A stretch of DNA of 44,690 nucleotides from CBFHWY01 sp965659675. GTDB lineage: Bacteria; Bacteroidota; Bacteroidia; Flavobacteriales_G; Salibacteraceae. The DNA is taken from the NCBI GenBank assembly GCA_965659675.1, contig CBFHWY010000011.1, positions 1-44,690 on the forward strand, given 5' to 3'. Both the position numbers and the translations under genes were made by a program. The notes below the pieces were generated by a model, which searched no databases, was not told the DNA's origin, and saw only the letters and a list, made by a program, of their open reading frames with translations. Positions 34,811 to 43,507 of the stretch are shown piece after piece; the stretch's first letter is position 1, and every line of letters begins with the position of its first letter.

Positions 34811-35572
34811 ATGAATAAGATCGTACTTATCACAGGCGCTAGTGCTGGAATTGGAGAAGCGACCGCGAGAATATTTGCAGAGAATGGTTGGGACATCATC
34901 ATAACAGGCAGGCGAAACGAACGTCTAAACAAGTTGAAGACTGAGCTTGAGAAAGAAGGCATTAAGGTACTGCCTTTGTCTTTTGATGTTCGAGATCAGA
35001 CCGCTGTTTCAGAGGAACTAGGAAACTTGCCAGAGGAATGGACTAAAATTGACGTTCTTGTCAATAATGCAGGATTAGCCGCAGGATACGGGCCTATAGA
35101 TGAAGGTGAGATTAACAATTGGGATCGTATGATCGACACGAACATCAAGGGTCTACTTTATGTTTCCAGGGCAATCTTACCTGGGATGCGCGAACGTAGA
35201 TCGGGTCATGTGATCAATATAGGTTCTACTGCCGGAAAGGAAACCTATCGGGGCGGAAATGTTTATTGCGCCACAAAACACGCTGTTGACTCTTTAACTA
35301 AAGCAATGAGGATAGATCTTCTACCCTATCAGATCAAAGTGACTGGTATTTGTCCGGGTGCCGCGGAGACAGAGTTTTCATTGGTTCGCTTTGATGGAGA
35401 TCAGGAAAAGGCCAAGAAGGTGTATCGGGGATACGAACCCATGGGTGGACGAGATATTGCAGAAGTCATCTGGTATGCAGTGAATACACCTAAGAACCTT
35501 TGTTTGAATGACATCGTTCTCACTTCACTATCACAAGCCAACTCTTTCTACATAGAAAGAAAAGAAGACTGA
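34811..35572 (+). CDS. Short-chain dehydrogenase/reductase
   Basis: 253 residues. Cofactor motif TGASAGIGE (8-16), NNAG in VLVNNAGLAAGYG, catalytic Ser in INIGSTAGKE and Tyr/Lys of YCATK near residues 152-156. The TGRR stretch after strand 2 (IIITGRRNERL) suggests NADP(H) preference. It resembles YdfG-like 3-hydroxy acid dehydrogenases. A TAGCTTTG box (34799-34806) ends 4 bases before the ATG. Sits between two glycosyltransferases, but no pathway link is evident. Confidence 0.92.
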   Translation: MNKIVLITGASAGIGEATARIFAENGWDIIITGRRNERLNKLKTELEKEGIKVLPLSFDVRDQTAVSEELGNLPEEWTKIDVLVNNAGLAAGYGPIDEGEINNWDRMIDTNIKGLLYVSRAILPGMRERRSGHVINIGSTAGKETYRGGNVYCATKHAVDSLTKAMRIDLLPYQIKVTGICPGAAETEFSLVRFDGDQEKAKKVYRGYEPMGGRDIAEVIWYAVNTPKNLCLNDIVLTSLSQANSFYIERKED

Positions 35573-35592
35573 TCTTTCCTAAATTCGTTTCA

Positions 35593-36711
35593 ATGAAGAT
35601 CGGCTACGACGCCAAAAGGGCATTTCACAACACTTCGGGATTAGGCAATTATAGCCGTGACCTCTTGCGTATCATGTTTAAGCACAGAGAAGAACATGAT
35701 TACTATCTGTTCAACCCTAAGGTTCCTAAAAGAGAACTCTTCAAGCTACCGGCCTCAAATAATATACACGAGATCAATCCCAGCTCAAAGCTCCATAAGA
35801 TCATCCACCCTATCTGGAGATCAAGCGCAGTGATCAGCGAATGCAAAAAACTAGGGATAGAGCTATACCATGGCTTGAGCAATGAACTTCCACTTGGCAT
35901 AAAGCGCTCACAACTCAAAGCAGTGGTGAGTATTCATGATCTTATCTTTATGCGCTTCCCAAAACTCTATCGACGAGCTGATAGACTGGTTTACAGAGCG
36001 AAGTTTGAGCAGGCCTGTAAAGAAGCCGACCGGGTTATAGCGATCAGTAAACAAACAGCCGACGACCTGGTGAGTCTCCTGAATGTGCCCTCTGAAAAGA
36101 TTGAGGTTGTGTATCAGGGTTGTCAGCCAGAATACATTCAGGACTACAGCAAGCAAAGCCTTGCTCAAATAAAGGAAAGCCTGGCATTGCCAGATCGTTT
36201 TCTTCTTGGTGTAGGAACACTTGAGAGAAGAAAAAATCAGGAATTGATACTCAAAGCGATGTCGAGAATGGATGAGGAGATCGACCTGGTTTTGGTTGGT
36301 AAACCCACCTCCTACAAGAATGAACTATTGAAACTGGCCAAAGATCTTTCACTTAGCCACCGTTTAAATTTCTACAACGATATTCCCAGCGAAGCGCTCG
36401 CACAGGTATACCGCCTGTCCGAAATGGTGCTCTACCCTTCTCTTTTTGAAGGTTTTGGAATCCCTATTGTTGAGGCCCTTGCTTCTGGAGTGCCCATCAT
36501 CACTTCAAAAGACGGCTGTTTTGTTGAAGCAGGAGGCGATGCAGCCATCTACACAGACCCAAATGATCCAGGACAATTGAGGGGTGAGATCATGAAAGTC
36601 TTAACCGATTCCACTTATAAAAAGGAACACCTTGAAGCTGGTAAAAAGCACTTTGAGCAGTTCTCTGAATCTAATATTGCCAAAAGCCTAAGCGAGGTAT
36701 ATGATATCTGA
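35593..36711 (+). CDS. Glycosyltransferase family 4 protein
   Basis: 372 residues, GT-B fold. N-terminal GYDAKRAFHNTSGLGNYSRDLL, then SIHDLIFMRFPKLYRR; C-terminal FLLGVGTLERRKNQELILKAM, LVLVGKP, and the donor-binding motif LYPSLFEGFGIPIVEALASGVPIITS (E-x7-E). This set is typical of mannosyl/rhamnosyl-transferase-like GT4 enzymes. Follows the dehydrogenase by 20 bases; a TAAATTCG box (35580-35587) ends 5 bases before the ATG, so it may also have its own transcript. Its 3' end overlaps the Sua5-like gene by 11 bases. Confidence 0.93.
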   Translation: MKIGYDAKRAFHNTSGLGNYSRDLLRIMFKHREEHDYYLFNPKVPKRELFKLPASNNIHEINPSSKLHKIIHPIWRSSAVISECKKLGIELYHGLSNELPLGIKRSQLKAVVSIHDLIFMRFPKLYRRADRLVYRAKFEQACKEADRVIAISKQTADDLVSLLNVPSEKIEVVYQGCQPEYIQDYSKQSLAQIKESLALPDRFLLGVGTLERRKNQELILKAMSRMDEEIDLVLVGKPTSYKNELLKLAKDLSLSHRLNFYNDIPSEALAQVYRLSEMVLYPSLFEGFGIPIVEALASGVPIITSKDGCFVEAGGDAAIYTDPNDPGQLRGEIMKVLTDSTYKKEHLEAGKKHFEQFSESNIAKSLSEVYDI

Positions 36712-37261
36712 TAGCCGTCAGGCATCCCTAGTACTGAGTTCTGGGAAATTGTTGCTTTTCAGAACAGATAGCACATGGGCATTTGTATGCAGCAGTAGCC
36801 ACCCAAAGAACATCGCACGACTTCAAGCATTCGACCAGAACTACATAGGAGAGGAAAAGGTGATTTTGGTAGCCAATGACGCCATGTTGAATCAGGTTGT
36901 TGATGAAGTACCGGAGATCGCATGGGACCTGATCGACGAAGCAAACGAATCGATCAATCTAATACTTCCAGACTTGAGCCATAATGTGAAGCTCTGGAAT
37001 GAACTTTACAATGGTCTGGAAATCAGATATGTGAAAGACAAAAAGCTAGCCGACCTTATCCGCTTCAGTAAGGCTCCGCTAATTTCTGTACAGGCAAAGT
37101 TTGAAACGAAGCAGTCTCCTGCTAATTTTGCAGGCTTACCAGAATCAATGATCGATCTGGTTGACGAAGTATTTGAAGTAAGTGAATGGAAAAGCCTTGG
37201 TCGTCCTGCACCTGCAATTAAACTTGGACATGGGGCTGAAGTGGAGATCGTGAGAAAATGA
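36701..37261 (+). CDS. Degenerate YrdC/Sua5-family protein (TsaC paralog)
   Basis: 186 residues aligning end-to-end with the Sua5/YciO/YrdC fold: GKLLLFRTDSTWAFV matches the usual G-x-x-x-PTDTxWG, VILVANDAMLNQVVDEVPEIAWDLIDEANESINLILP and the ending PAPAIKLGHGAEVEIVRK match the conserved core. But key residues are missing: the PTDT proline and the following Gly-Leu, the KxR of the ATP/threonine loop (here LQAFDQNYIGEEK) and the S-AN-SG motif (here SVQAKFETKQ). It probably does not make threonylcarbamoyl-AMP; a binding or regulatory role is inference. Overlaps both neighbours (11 and 4 bases), tight with the CCA enzyme. Confidence 0.75.
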   Translation: MISDSRQASLVLSSGKLLLFRTDSTWAFVCSSSHPKNIARLQAFDQNYIGEEKVILVANDAMLNQVVDEVPEIAWDLIDEANESINLILPDLSHNVKLWNELYNGLEIRYVKDKKLADLIRFSKAPLISVQAKFETKQSPANFAGLPESMIDLVDEVFEVSEWKSLGRPAPAIKLGHGAEVEIVRK

Positions 37262-38706
37262 ATTTGGCGGAGAAAATAGATCACAAGCTCTTTCATCAGA
37301 TCGGTGAAGAGGCCAAAAAACTGAAGCTGGATGCTTATCTGATCGGTGGCTATGTTCGTGACCTTCTGCTCGATAGACAGTCTAAGGATGTAGATATTGT
37401 GGTCGTTAACCAGGGACAAGATGATCAAAAAGCAGGCATCAAGTTGGCAAAAGCCGTGGCGAAGCTTGGGGGTAAAGAACGTAAACTGAGCATTTACAAG
37501 AATTTTGGGACTGCGGCCTTGAGCTTCGGGGATTGGCATTTGGAATTTGTTGGAGCTCGAAAGGAGTCTTATCGTTCTCATTCACGGAATCCAGAAGTTC
37601 AGGCTGGATCCTTACTAGACGATCAAAAGAGAAGAGATTTTACCATAAACGCGTTGAGCCTCGGACTCAATGAAAGAGATTTCGGAAACCTCCACGACCC
37701 TTTTGACGGAATTTCTGACTTAAAAAAGGGAATAATACGAACCCCACTAGAACCCGAACAAACCTTTTCAGATGATCCATTGAGAATGCTCAGAGCCATT
37801 CGTTTTTCTGGTCAACTTGGATTTATGATCCAGGAACACACGCTTCAGGGAATCAAAGAGCAAGCTAAACGTATTAAGATCATCGCTCCAGAAAGGATAG
37901 CCGAGGAATTGAATAAAATGTTGCTTTGCAAGACACCTTCGAAGCCTCTCACTTTATTGGAAAAGTGCGGGATCATGGAGTTGATCTTACCCGAGATCAC
38001 TGCCCTTAAAGGTGTAGAGGAAGTAGAAGGAAAACGTCACAAAGACAACTTTTACCATACCCTGCAGGTAGTTGACAACATTAGCCAAAACACCGATAAT
38101 CTTTGGTTGCGTTGGACTGCCTTTCTGCATGACGTTGGTAAACCCGTTACCAAAAGATTTGATGAAAAAGTAGGATGGACCTTTCACGGTCATGAGTTTG
38201 TAGGCTCCAAAATGGTTCCCAGGATCTTCAAAAGACTTCATATGCCTCTAAATGAGAAAATGAAGTACGTGAAGAAGCTGGTTATGCTCAGCTCAAGGCC
38301 GGTAGTGCTTTCTCAGGACTTTGTGACTGATTCGGCTGTTCGAAGACTGCTTTTTGATGCTCAGGAAGACATTGATGACCTTATGACCCTGTGTGAAGCA
38401 GATATTACGACGAAGAATCAAAAAAAGATGCAGCGCTACCTGAAGAACTTTGAGCACGTCCGAAAGAAGCTCAAAGAAGTTGAAAAGCGCGACAAGATCA
38501 GAAACTGGCAACCTCCAATAAGTGGTGAAGAGATCATGAAAGCCTTCGATATTCAGCCATCCAAAGAAATTGGTGATATCAAGAACTCCATTAAGGAAGC
38601 CATTCTAAACGGAGAGGTTCCCAACGACAAGGAAAAGGCCTGGGCTTACATGTTGAAACTCGGTGAAGAGATGGGACTGAAAGTCAAGTTAAGCAAGCCA
38701 CAATAA
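37258..38706 (+). CDS. CCA-adding-type tRNA nucleotidyltransferase with HD domain
   Basis: 482 residues. Class II nucleotidyltransferase: GGYVRD (30-35), catalytic DVDIV (44-48), RRDFTINAL and DDPLRMLRAIRF (motif C/D region), then FHGHEF and HD motif LHDVGKP near residue 290, an HD-type phosphohydrolase domain (His of HKDNFYH also a metal ligand), and a charged C-terminal helix bundle. Family adds or repairs the 3'-CCA of tRNA, or poly(A) in some members; the motif set favours CCA. It shares a message with the Sua5-like gene (ATGA overlap) and is close to miaA. Confidence 0.93.
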   Translation: MNLAEKIDHKLFHQIGEEAKKLKLDAYLIGGYVRDLLLDRQSKDVDIVVVNQGQDDQKAGIKLAKAVAKLGGKERKLSIYKNFGTAALSFGDWHLEFVGARKESYRSHSRNPEVQAGSLLDDQKRRDFTINALSLGLNERDFGNLHDPFDGISDLKKGIIRTPLEPEQTFSDDPLRMLRAIRFSGQLGFMIQEHTLQGIKEQAKRIKIIAPERIAEELNKMLLCKTPSKPLTLLEKCGIMELILPEITALKGVEEVEGKRHKDNFYHTLQVVDNISQNTDNLWLRWTAFLHDVGKPVTKRFDEKVGWTFHGHEFVGSKMVPRIFKRLHMPLNEKMKYVKKLVMLSSRPVVLSQDFVTDSAVRRLLFDAQEDIDDLMTLCEADITTKNQKKMQRYLKNFEHVRKKLKEVEKRDKIRNWQPPISGEEIMKAFDIQPSKEIGDIKNSIKEAILNGEVPNDKEKAWAYMLKLGEEMGLKVKLSKPQ

Positions 38707-38725
38707 ATTAACTTCGCGCTACGCT

Positions 38726-39256
38726 ATGAAAGTATATAGATTCAGAGTTCTGATCGACCATGAAGACGATGTTTTTCGCGACATTGATATGCTTGGAGAT
38801 CACAGTTTCGAAGATTTTCACTACGCCATCCAGGAGTCATATGAATTTGACAAAATGCAGATGGCTTCCTTCTACATGAGTAATGATAACTGGGATAAGG
38901 GAGAGGAAATTGCCCTGATGGATATGAGTGAAGACTTTGGTCCCGAAAAATTACTCACCATGGAGGATACCCTCATCGGGGATAAACTGGAAAAGGTTGG
39001 CGATAAGATTGTTTACGTCTACGACTTTATGCTGATGTGGTGTTTCTTCGTTGAGCTCATCGCGATTCGCGAATCAGAGGAAGGCGAAGAGTTTCCTATT
39101 CTCGTTAATGAATTTGGGAATGCGCCTGACCAGTATGATAAGGAATCTCCCCTGCTCTCAGAAGCAGATATTCAGAAAACGATCTCAGGAGAGGACGACG
39201 AAGACGAAGAGGATGATATTGCCGACATGTTCTCCGATAACGACCATCACGAATAA
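38726..39256 (+). CDS. pRiA4b ORF-3-like (IS1096 passenger TnpR-like) acidic protein
   Basis: 176 residues: a PRiA4_ORF3-like domain (PF07929) with VYRFRVLIDHEDDVFRDIDMLGDHSFEDFHYAIQESYEFD and the strand ASFYMSNDNWDKGEEI, then DKIVYVYDFMLMWCFFVELIAI, and a strongly acidic tail (DDEDEEDDIADMFSDNDHHE). The name is historical: in Bacteroidota it is a chromosomal gene without transposase nearby. Function unknown. A TAACTTCG box (38709-38716) lies 9 bases before the ATG. It lies between the CCA enzyme and miaA. Confidence 0.82.
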   Translation: MKVYRFRVLIDHEDDVFRDIDMLGDHSFEDFHYAIQESYEFDKMQMASFYMSNDNWDKGEEIALMDMSEDFGPEKLLTMEDTLIGDKLEKVGDKIVYVYDFMLMWCFFVELIAIRESEEGEEFPILVNEFGNAPDQYDKESPLLSEADIQKTISGEDDEDEEDDIADMFSDNDHHE

Positions 39257-39264
39257 TCATAAAG

Positions 39265-40158
39265 ATGGCCCGGAAGAGGCTTATCGTTATTAGCGGACCT
39301 ACGGCCAGCGGAAAAACTGCCTTGGCCATTGAAATAGCTCAAAAGCTGCACACAGAGATCATTTCTGCAGACTCCAGGCAGCTATATAAAAAACTCAACA
39401 TAGGCACGGCTAAACCAAGTTCAGCAGAACTCAAAGAAGTAAAGCACCATTTTATCGACCTTCTGGACCCTGATGTGACCTACACTGCAGGCCAATTTGG
39501 AAAAAAGGTCAGATCATTGCTTTCTGAACTTTTTAAATCATATGATGATCTAATTCTCTGTGGCGGTTCTGGACTTTATATCGATGCAGTGATCAAAGGC
39601 ATTGATGATAGCCCTCAGGCTGATATGGACCTGAGAAGCACACTCAATCAGCTCTTTGAAAATGCAGGCATTGAAGCTTTGCAAAGAGAACTTAAGGACA
39701 TCGATCCAAAAGCCTATCAGAAGATCGATATCAATAATCCACGCCGTGTGATCAGAGCCCTGGAGGTGATCAAGAGCAGTGGAAAGGGTTATGAAGACAG
39801 CTTTAGATCTTCTTTGAAAGCTGATTTTGAGATTGAAGGAGTTGTCCTAAACCCAGATAGAGCTGAACTTTATGAAAGGATCAATGAACGGGTAGATCAA
39901 ATGATGGCATCTGGTCTACTAAAGGAAGTTAAAAGCTTAGTTGACTTCAAGGGAAAAAATGCACTGAACACGGTCGGTTACAAAGAACTGTTCAATTATT
40001 TAGATGGTGAATGGAGTTTAGAGACCGCCATAGAAAAGATTAAGCAACACACCAGAAACTACGCAAAAAGGCAAATTACCTGGTGCAAACGATACGATGA
40101 CTTTCTTTTGGTGGATCCAATTGAAAAAGAGAAAATATTCAGCTATCTAGACATTTGA
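39265..40158 (+). CDS. miaA: tRNA dimethylallyltransferase
   Basis: 297 residues, the usual MiaA length. P-loop GPTASGKT (11-18), DSRQLYKKLNIGTAKPS, the HHFIDLLDP and YTAGQF stretches, GGSGLYIDAVI, and the C-terminal NTVGYKELFNYL with AKRQITWCKRYDDF. It puts an isopentenyl group on A37 of tRNAs reading UNN codons. Its start is 8 bases beyond the stop of the preceding gene, extending the tRNA-related run. Confidence 0.97.
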   Translation: MARKRLIVISGPTASGKTALAIEIAQKLHTEIISADSRQLYKKLNIGTAKPSSAELKEVKHHFIDLLDPDVTYTAGQFGKKVRSLLSELFKSYDDLILCGGSGLYIDAVIKGIDDSPQADMDLRSTLNQLFENAGIEALQRELKDIDPKAYQKIDINNPRRVIRALEVIKSSGKGYEDSFRSSLKADFEIEGVVLNPDRAELYERINERVDQMMASGLLKEVKSLVDFKGKNALNTVGYKELFNYLDGEWSLETAIEKIKQHTRNYAKRQITWCKRYDDFLLVDPIEKEKIFSYLDI

Positions 40159-40222
40159 GTATTAAAAAGAGCTCTTCACACTATTGCTTAATCTATATTT
40201 GTGGGGCTTCATAATAAAAGAC

Positions 40223-40630
40223 ATGAGCATTTTAGATAATTTCAGTTCAGGACATCAGGAAAGAAACAAGAGTCATTTCCGGAATTTGGTGAAGATTGCA
40301 GGTGCAGATGGCCATATTGATCCTCCAGAAATGGAATTTCTCAATAGGGTTGCGAAAGAATTAGGTCACTCTCAGGAGGATGTGGATGCCGTTTTGGAGA
40401 ATATCAAAGATGTTCTTTTTACTCCTCCCTCATCTAAAGAGGATCGCATCTTTCAGATGTATAATCTGATCAGAATGGTGCTGGCAGATGATATCGTAGA
40501 GCCAAATGAGATCACCTGGAGTAGACGATTTGCCATTGGTCTCGGGTTCCCAAGTGGAAAAGTTGATGTACTTATCGACAAATTGATAGAGATGGTTCAG
40601 GCCAAAAAATCAAAGGAAGAGTGCATTTAG
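40223..40630 (+). CDS. TerB-family-like protein
   Basis: 135 residues from ATG 40223. An in-frame TTG at 40184 gives a longer reading, but the -7 box TATATTTG (40194-40201) lies inside it, so the ATG is preferred, with a leader of about 15 nt. The all-alpha sequence with FRNLVKIAGADGHIDPPEMEFLNRVAKELG and VLADDIVEPNEITWSRRFAIGLGF matches the TerB/DjlA-like fold: acidic D-G-x-I-x-P-E helix-start motifs appear twice. Such proteins may bind metal; members are tied to stress or tellurite resistance without proven activity. No ter cluster is present. Confidence 0.8.
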   Translation: MSILDNFSSGHQERNKSHFRNLVKIAGADGHIDPPEMEFLNRVAKELGHSQEDVDAVLENIKDVLFTPPSSKEDRIFQMYNLIRMVLADDIVEPNEITWSRRFAIGLGFPSGKVDVLIDKLIEMVQAKKSKEECI

Positions 40631-40681
40631 GCCGTTGAAGAGATGATCTACGGATGATCCTATCCAGATAAAAGTTTTGAG

Positions 40682-40705
40682 GGCGCTATTTGGCGCCTTT
40701 TTTTT
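40682..40705 (+). terminator. Intrinsic terminator after the TerB-like gene
   Basis: GGCGC (40682-40686) pairs with GCGCC (40693-40697) and is followed by eight T. It overlaps the last codons of the convergent prmC gene. Confidence 0.7.
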
Positions 40706-41531
40706 GTGCCATAAGGAAGCGATCTTTACCGTGAAGGTCCTGGATGAGTTCTCCTGTAAAACCTCTCTCCTGCCCTTCCTTGAGGACCTCCAAACCATAA
40801 GCTTCATTGATCTCGAAGTAGAGCTTTCCTTTATCACTGAGGTATTGCACGGCGAAGTCGAAAATGACCTTGTAAAACAATAATGGATCTTCTTCAGAGA
40901 AGAGTGCCAAATGCGGCTCAAATTTAAGTACACGTTCTGCCATTTCTTGTTTATCCTCTTTGCTGACATAAGGAGGATTTGAAATGATCAAGTCGAAAAG
41001 TGGCCAATCTCCTTCTTTCCATTTAAGTATATCTGATTGAAGAATTTGCAGCTGCAGACCAGTGATACTGGCATTTTCGCGAGCAACATCTAAAGCGCTT
41101 TCTGAAACATCCAAAGCCATCACCTTGGCTTTTGGAAAAAGCTCCTTCATGGCCAGTGCGATGCAAGCTGAGCCGGTTCCAATATCCAGTATCTGATCCG
41201 CCTTTATTTGGGCATTCTTCACATGTAAGATGAGCTCCTCAGTCTCTGGTCTGGGAATCAAAACAGCAGGACTCACCTTCAACTCGAAATTCAGCCAATG
41301 CACCTTTCCGCTTATATACTGCACCGGCTTATGCTTAAGCGCTCGATGTAAGGCATCATTCATGACCTTTAGCTCTTCTTCGCTTATTTCGTGATCGCCT
41401 ATGAGTAATTCAGCTTCATTAAGACCTAAGAGATCCTCAAAAAGAATCCGAGTCATCGCTCTGCCTTCATTTAAACCAAAGACCTGGCTCAGCTCCTGCT
41501 GGAGGTTTCGAAATAAGTCGGCCGCGAACAT
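40686..41531 (-). CDS. prmC: Peptide chain release factor N5-glutamine methyltransferase
   Basis: 281 residues. N-terminal helical bundle with the conserved PVQYISGKVHWLNFELKV, then SAM-binding LDIGTGSACIALAM and the substrate-binding NPPY in IISNPPYVSKED, and the C-terminal FEINEAYGLEVLK. It methylates the Gln of the GGQ motif in release factors. Divergent from ribD; on the minus strand a TACATTCG box (41539-41546) ends 7 bases before the ATG, so the message is near leaderless. Confidence 0.95.
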   Translation of the reverse strand: MFAADLFRNLQQELSQVFGLNEGRAMTRILFEDLLGLNEAELLIGDHEISEEELKVMNDALHRALKHKPVQYISGKVHWLNFELKVSPAVLIPRPETEELILHVKNAQIKADQILDIGTGSACIALAMKELFPKAKVMALDVSESALDVARENASITGLQLQILQSDILKWKEGDWPLFDLIISNPPYVSKEDKQEMAERVLKFEPHLALFSEEDPLLFYKVIFDFAVQYLSDKGKLYFEINEAYGLEVLKEGQERGFTGELIQDLHGKDRFLMAQKKGAK

Positions 41532-41538
41532 GATTCTG

Positions 41539-41563
41539 CGAATGTAGGCTTTGCATACTTTTG
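41539..41563. promoter_or_regulatory. Back-to-back -7 boxes for prmC and ribD
   Basis: In the 39-base gap between two divergent genes, TACATTCG on the minus strand (41539-41546) lies 7 bases before the prmC ATG and TACTTTTG on the plus strand (41556-41563, exact TAnnTTTG) lies 7 bases before the ribD ATG. The two elements are 9 bases apart, so the polymerases would compete for the same stretch. Confidence 0.5.
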
Positions 41564-41570
41564 AAGCACC

Positions 41571-42623
41571 ATGGAAGTAGAGGAATCATACATGCAAAGG
41601 TGTTTTGAACTTGCCGCTCAGGGCTATGGCAGCGTAGCACCTAACCCGATGGTCGGTGCTGTCATCGTATACAAGAACAAGATCATAGGAGAAGGCTTCC
41701 ATCGGAAGTTTGGAGGAGACCATGCTGAAATTGATGCAATAAAGTCTGTGGCAGACAAATCACTTTTGAACGAATCCACCATCTACGTCAGTTTAGAGCC
41801 CTGTTCTCATCAGGGAAAAACCCCAGCCTGTTCAAAGGCCTTGATCGAGGCTGGTTTTCCATCAGTAGTGATTGGTCAAGCTGACCCAAATCCAATAGTT
41901 TCTGGCAGTGGGATCAAAATGCTTAAAGAAGCAGGGGTAAACGTGCTTACAGGAGTCCTGGAAGAAGAAGCAAGGGATCTGAACAGGCGATTCAATACTT
42001 TTCATGAAAAGAAACGACCTTATGTCATTTTGAAGTGGGCTGAAACCAGGAATGGATATGTAGATAACATTCGCAAAAGTCGTGAAGAAGCTGTCTTGAG
42101 AATTAGCGGTGAACAGAGTCAGGACTTCGTTCACTACCTCAGAAGTAAAGAGGATGCTTTTTTGGTGGGCTTCAATACTGCTCGTCTCGATAATCCTAAA
42201 TTAAGCAACCGTCGATTTGGCAATAAACAAGCCCTAAGGGTGCTTCTCGACCCTAAATTAGCTCTCCCGGAGGATTATCATCTTCTCGATCAAAGTCAGG
42301 CTAGCCTGGTGTTTAATGGTCTTCGGGAAGAGTCAAAAAAGAACCTGGACCTTGCGTTGATCGACTTTAGCGCTTCTAACTGGCCTAAGGAGGTCCTGAA
42401 CAAGCTATACCAAAGAAAGATTCAGAGTTTAGTCATAGAAGGCGGACCTTCAACGCACAAAGCTTTCATTGATCTGGGCCTATGGGATGAGTACTATCGC
42501 TTTATTGCTCCATTTGAGATCAAAGACGGAGTTAAAGCCGTTAATATTCAAGGTGAAAAAGAAATAACTGAAAGAATGCTTGGTAAGGATACCTTGCAAC
42601 AAGCGAGGTCTTATTCGTCGTAA
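41571..42623 (+). CDS. ribD: Bifunctional riboflavin biosynthesis deaminase/reductase
   Basis: 350 residues. Residues 1-145 are the deaminase, with zinc ligands in HAE (51-53) and PCSHQGKTPAC (Cys78 and Cys87). Residues 150-350 are the reductase (YVILKWAETRNGYVDN, DAFLVGFNTARLDNPKLSNR, SLVIEGGPSTHKAFIDLGLWDEYYRF). It carries out the second and third steps after GTP cyclohydrolase II: deamination of the diaminopyrimidine and reduction of the ribose side chain. The other rib genes are not in the window. Its 3' end overlaps the convergent YiiX-like gene by 13 bases. Confidence 0.96.
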   Translation: MEVEESYMQRCFELAAQGYGSVAPNPMVGAVIVYKNKIIGEGFHRKFGGDHAEIDAIKSVADKSLLNESTIYVSLEPCSHQGKTPACSKALIEAGFPSVVIGQADPNPIVSGSGIKMLKEAGVNVLTGVLEEEARDLNRRFNTFHEKKRPYVILKWAETRNGYVDNIRKSREEAVLRISGEQSQDFVHYLRSKEDAFLVGFNTARLDNPKLSNRRFGNKQALRVLLDPKLALPEDYHLLDQSQASLVFNGLREESKKNLDLALIDFSASNWPKEVLNKLYQRKIQSLVIEGGPSTHKAFIDLGLWDEYYRFIAPFEIKDGVKAVNIQGEKEITERMLGKDTLQQARSYSS

Positions 42624-43288
42624 CCTTCTGGCTTCCCAAATTTGTATACGATATCTACATTAGCGGAGGTAGACATCGCACCGGGATTTAAGCCTAACTC
42701 CCCTTCTGGAATAGGATGGCCAAGCTCATTAAAATAGTCTTCCCACACCTCAGCCGTTTCATTTGTTGCTGGGTCTTTAAAGGTCATAGGCTGAAGTTCA
42801 AAAATGGGTTGTCCGTTAATATTCCTGAAAGCTTCATAGAGAAGTTCAGAGCAATAATACATGTCATTTGAAATGTTGAAATAGTCGTCGTAAGGTTTAC
42901 CAACAAGACTTAAAGCTACTGTTTTGGCGGTAGATAAAAGATTGGTATCCAGATTTTTGATTCTCCCTACTAAAACCTTAGGATCACCTGATTCATCGTG
43001 ACTTCGATTGAGGAATGTATCTACTGCAGTAAGCACAACACCCTCACTTCCTGCCTCGAGGATCTTCCAGGAGTTATCGAACTTGACCAGCACGCCCACA
43101 TGAGATAATTTAGAACCCATGTAGCCCTCGGTTACCTTTTCAATGGCTGTGCAGAATTGACCACAATCCTGATCTTGAAAGAACAGATCTCCTTCCTTAA
43201 AGCTATACTCTTCTTTTCCACCACAGGAAAAGAGCATAACACCTAAAACAAGAACTGATAATAATGGACTTAGATTCTTTACGGACAT
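42611..43288 (-). CDS. YiiX/YebB-like NlpC/P60 permuted hydrolase, lipoprotein
   Basis: 225 residues. Lipoprotein signal with lipobox MLFSC, Cys22. The YiiX/YebB (DUF830) pattern is clear: KEGDLFFQDQDCGQFCTAIEKVTEGY, KLSHVGVLVK with His63, and MYYCSELLYEAF with Cys146, the expected permuted Cys/His pair of a papain-like hydrolase. Related enzymes act on amide bonds of peptidoglycan or acylated lipids; substrate unknown. The lipobox places it in the envelope. Third gene of the run after nrnA and the Kazal lipoprotein, whose end it overlaps by 10 bases. Confidence 0.88.
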   Translation of the reverse strand: MSVKNLSPLLSVLVLGVMLFSCGGKEEYSFKEGDLFFQDQDCGQFCTAIEKVTEGYMGSKLSHVGVLVKFDNSWKILEAGSEGVVLTAVDTFLNRSHDESGDPKVLVGRIKNLDTNLLSTAKTVALSLVGKPYDDYFNISNDMYYCSELLYEAFRNINGQPIFELQPMTFKDPATNETAEVWEDYFNELGHPIPEGELGLNPGAMSTSANVDIVYKFGKPEGYDE

Positions 43289-43494
43289 TCTCCTTCTGTA
43301 TATTCTATTATGCCATGGCAGTTAGCAAAACAAGAATTTGAGTAGGTTTTATTGTTACAACCACAAACGGGGTCATACTCCATAGTACAAAATCCCACAC
43401 ATTCTTGTTCAGCGTATTCTTCTTTTTTACAAGAAGTAAAGCATGTAGCACTCAGTATGAAGAAGGCAATTATTAGTTTCAATTGAATGATCAT
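43279..43494 (-). CDS. Kazal-type serine protease inhibitor lipoprotein
   Basis: 71 residues: a lipoprotein signal (lipobox FTSC, Cys22), a short linker, and one Kazal domain at 32-70. Spacing matches the family: C36 and C44 with 7 residues between, then C-x6-Y-x3-C (Cys44, Tyr51, Cys55) and the last Cys70; an extra pair, Cys46/Cys59, is typical of bacterial members. Across the reactive loop CTMEYDPVC closely resembles turkey ovomucoid third domain (CTLEYRPLC), putting Met38 at the P1 position, which suits chymotrypsin-, elastase- or subtilisin-like proteases. It probably guards the envelope from a protease. Sits between nrnA (13 bases away) and the YiiX-type gene (10-base overlap). Confidence 0.9.
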   Translation of the reverse strand: MIIQLKLIIAFFILSATCFTSCKKEEYAEQECVGFCTMEYDPVCGCNNKTYSNSCFANCHGIIEYTEGECP

Positions 43495-43507
43495 CTTTCG
43501 ATAATTG

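Noticed and set aside
38726..39256. Mobile element suggested by the name IS1096 passenger TnpR-like
   Set aside because: No transposase, terminal repeats or target duplication flank it; in Bacteroidota the family is chromosomal.
40223..40630. Part of a tellurite-resistance (ter) cluster
   Set aside because: No terC, terD or terZ genes are adjacent; TerB-like folds occur widely outside such clusters.
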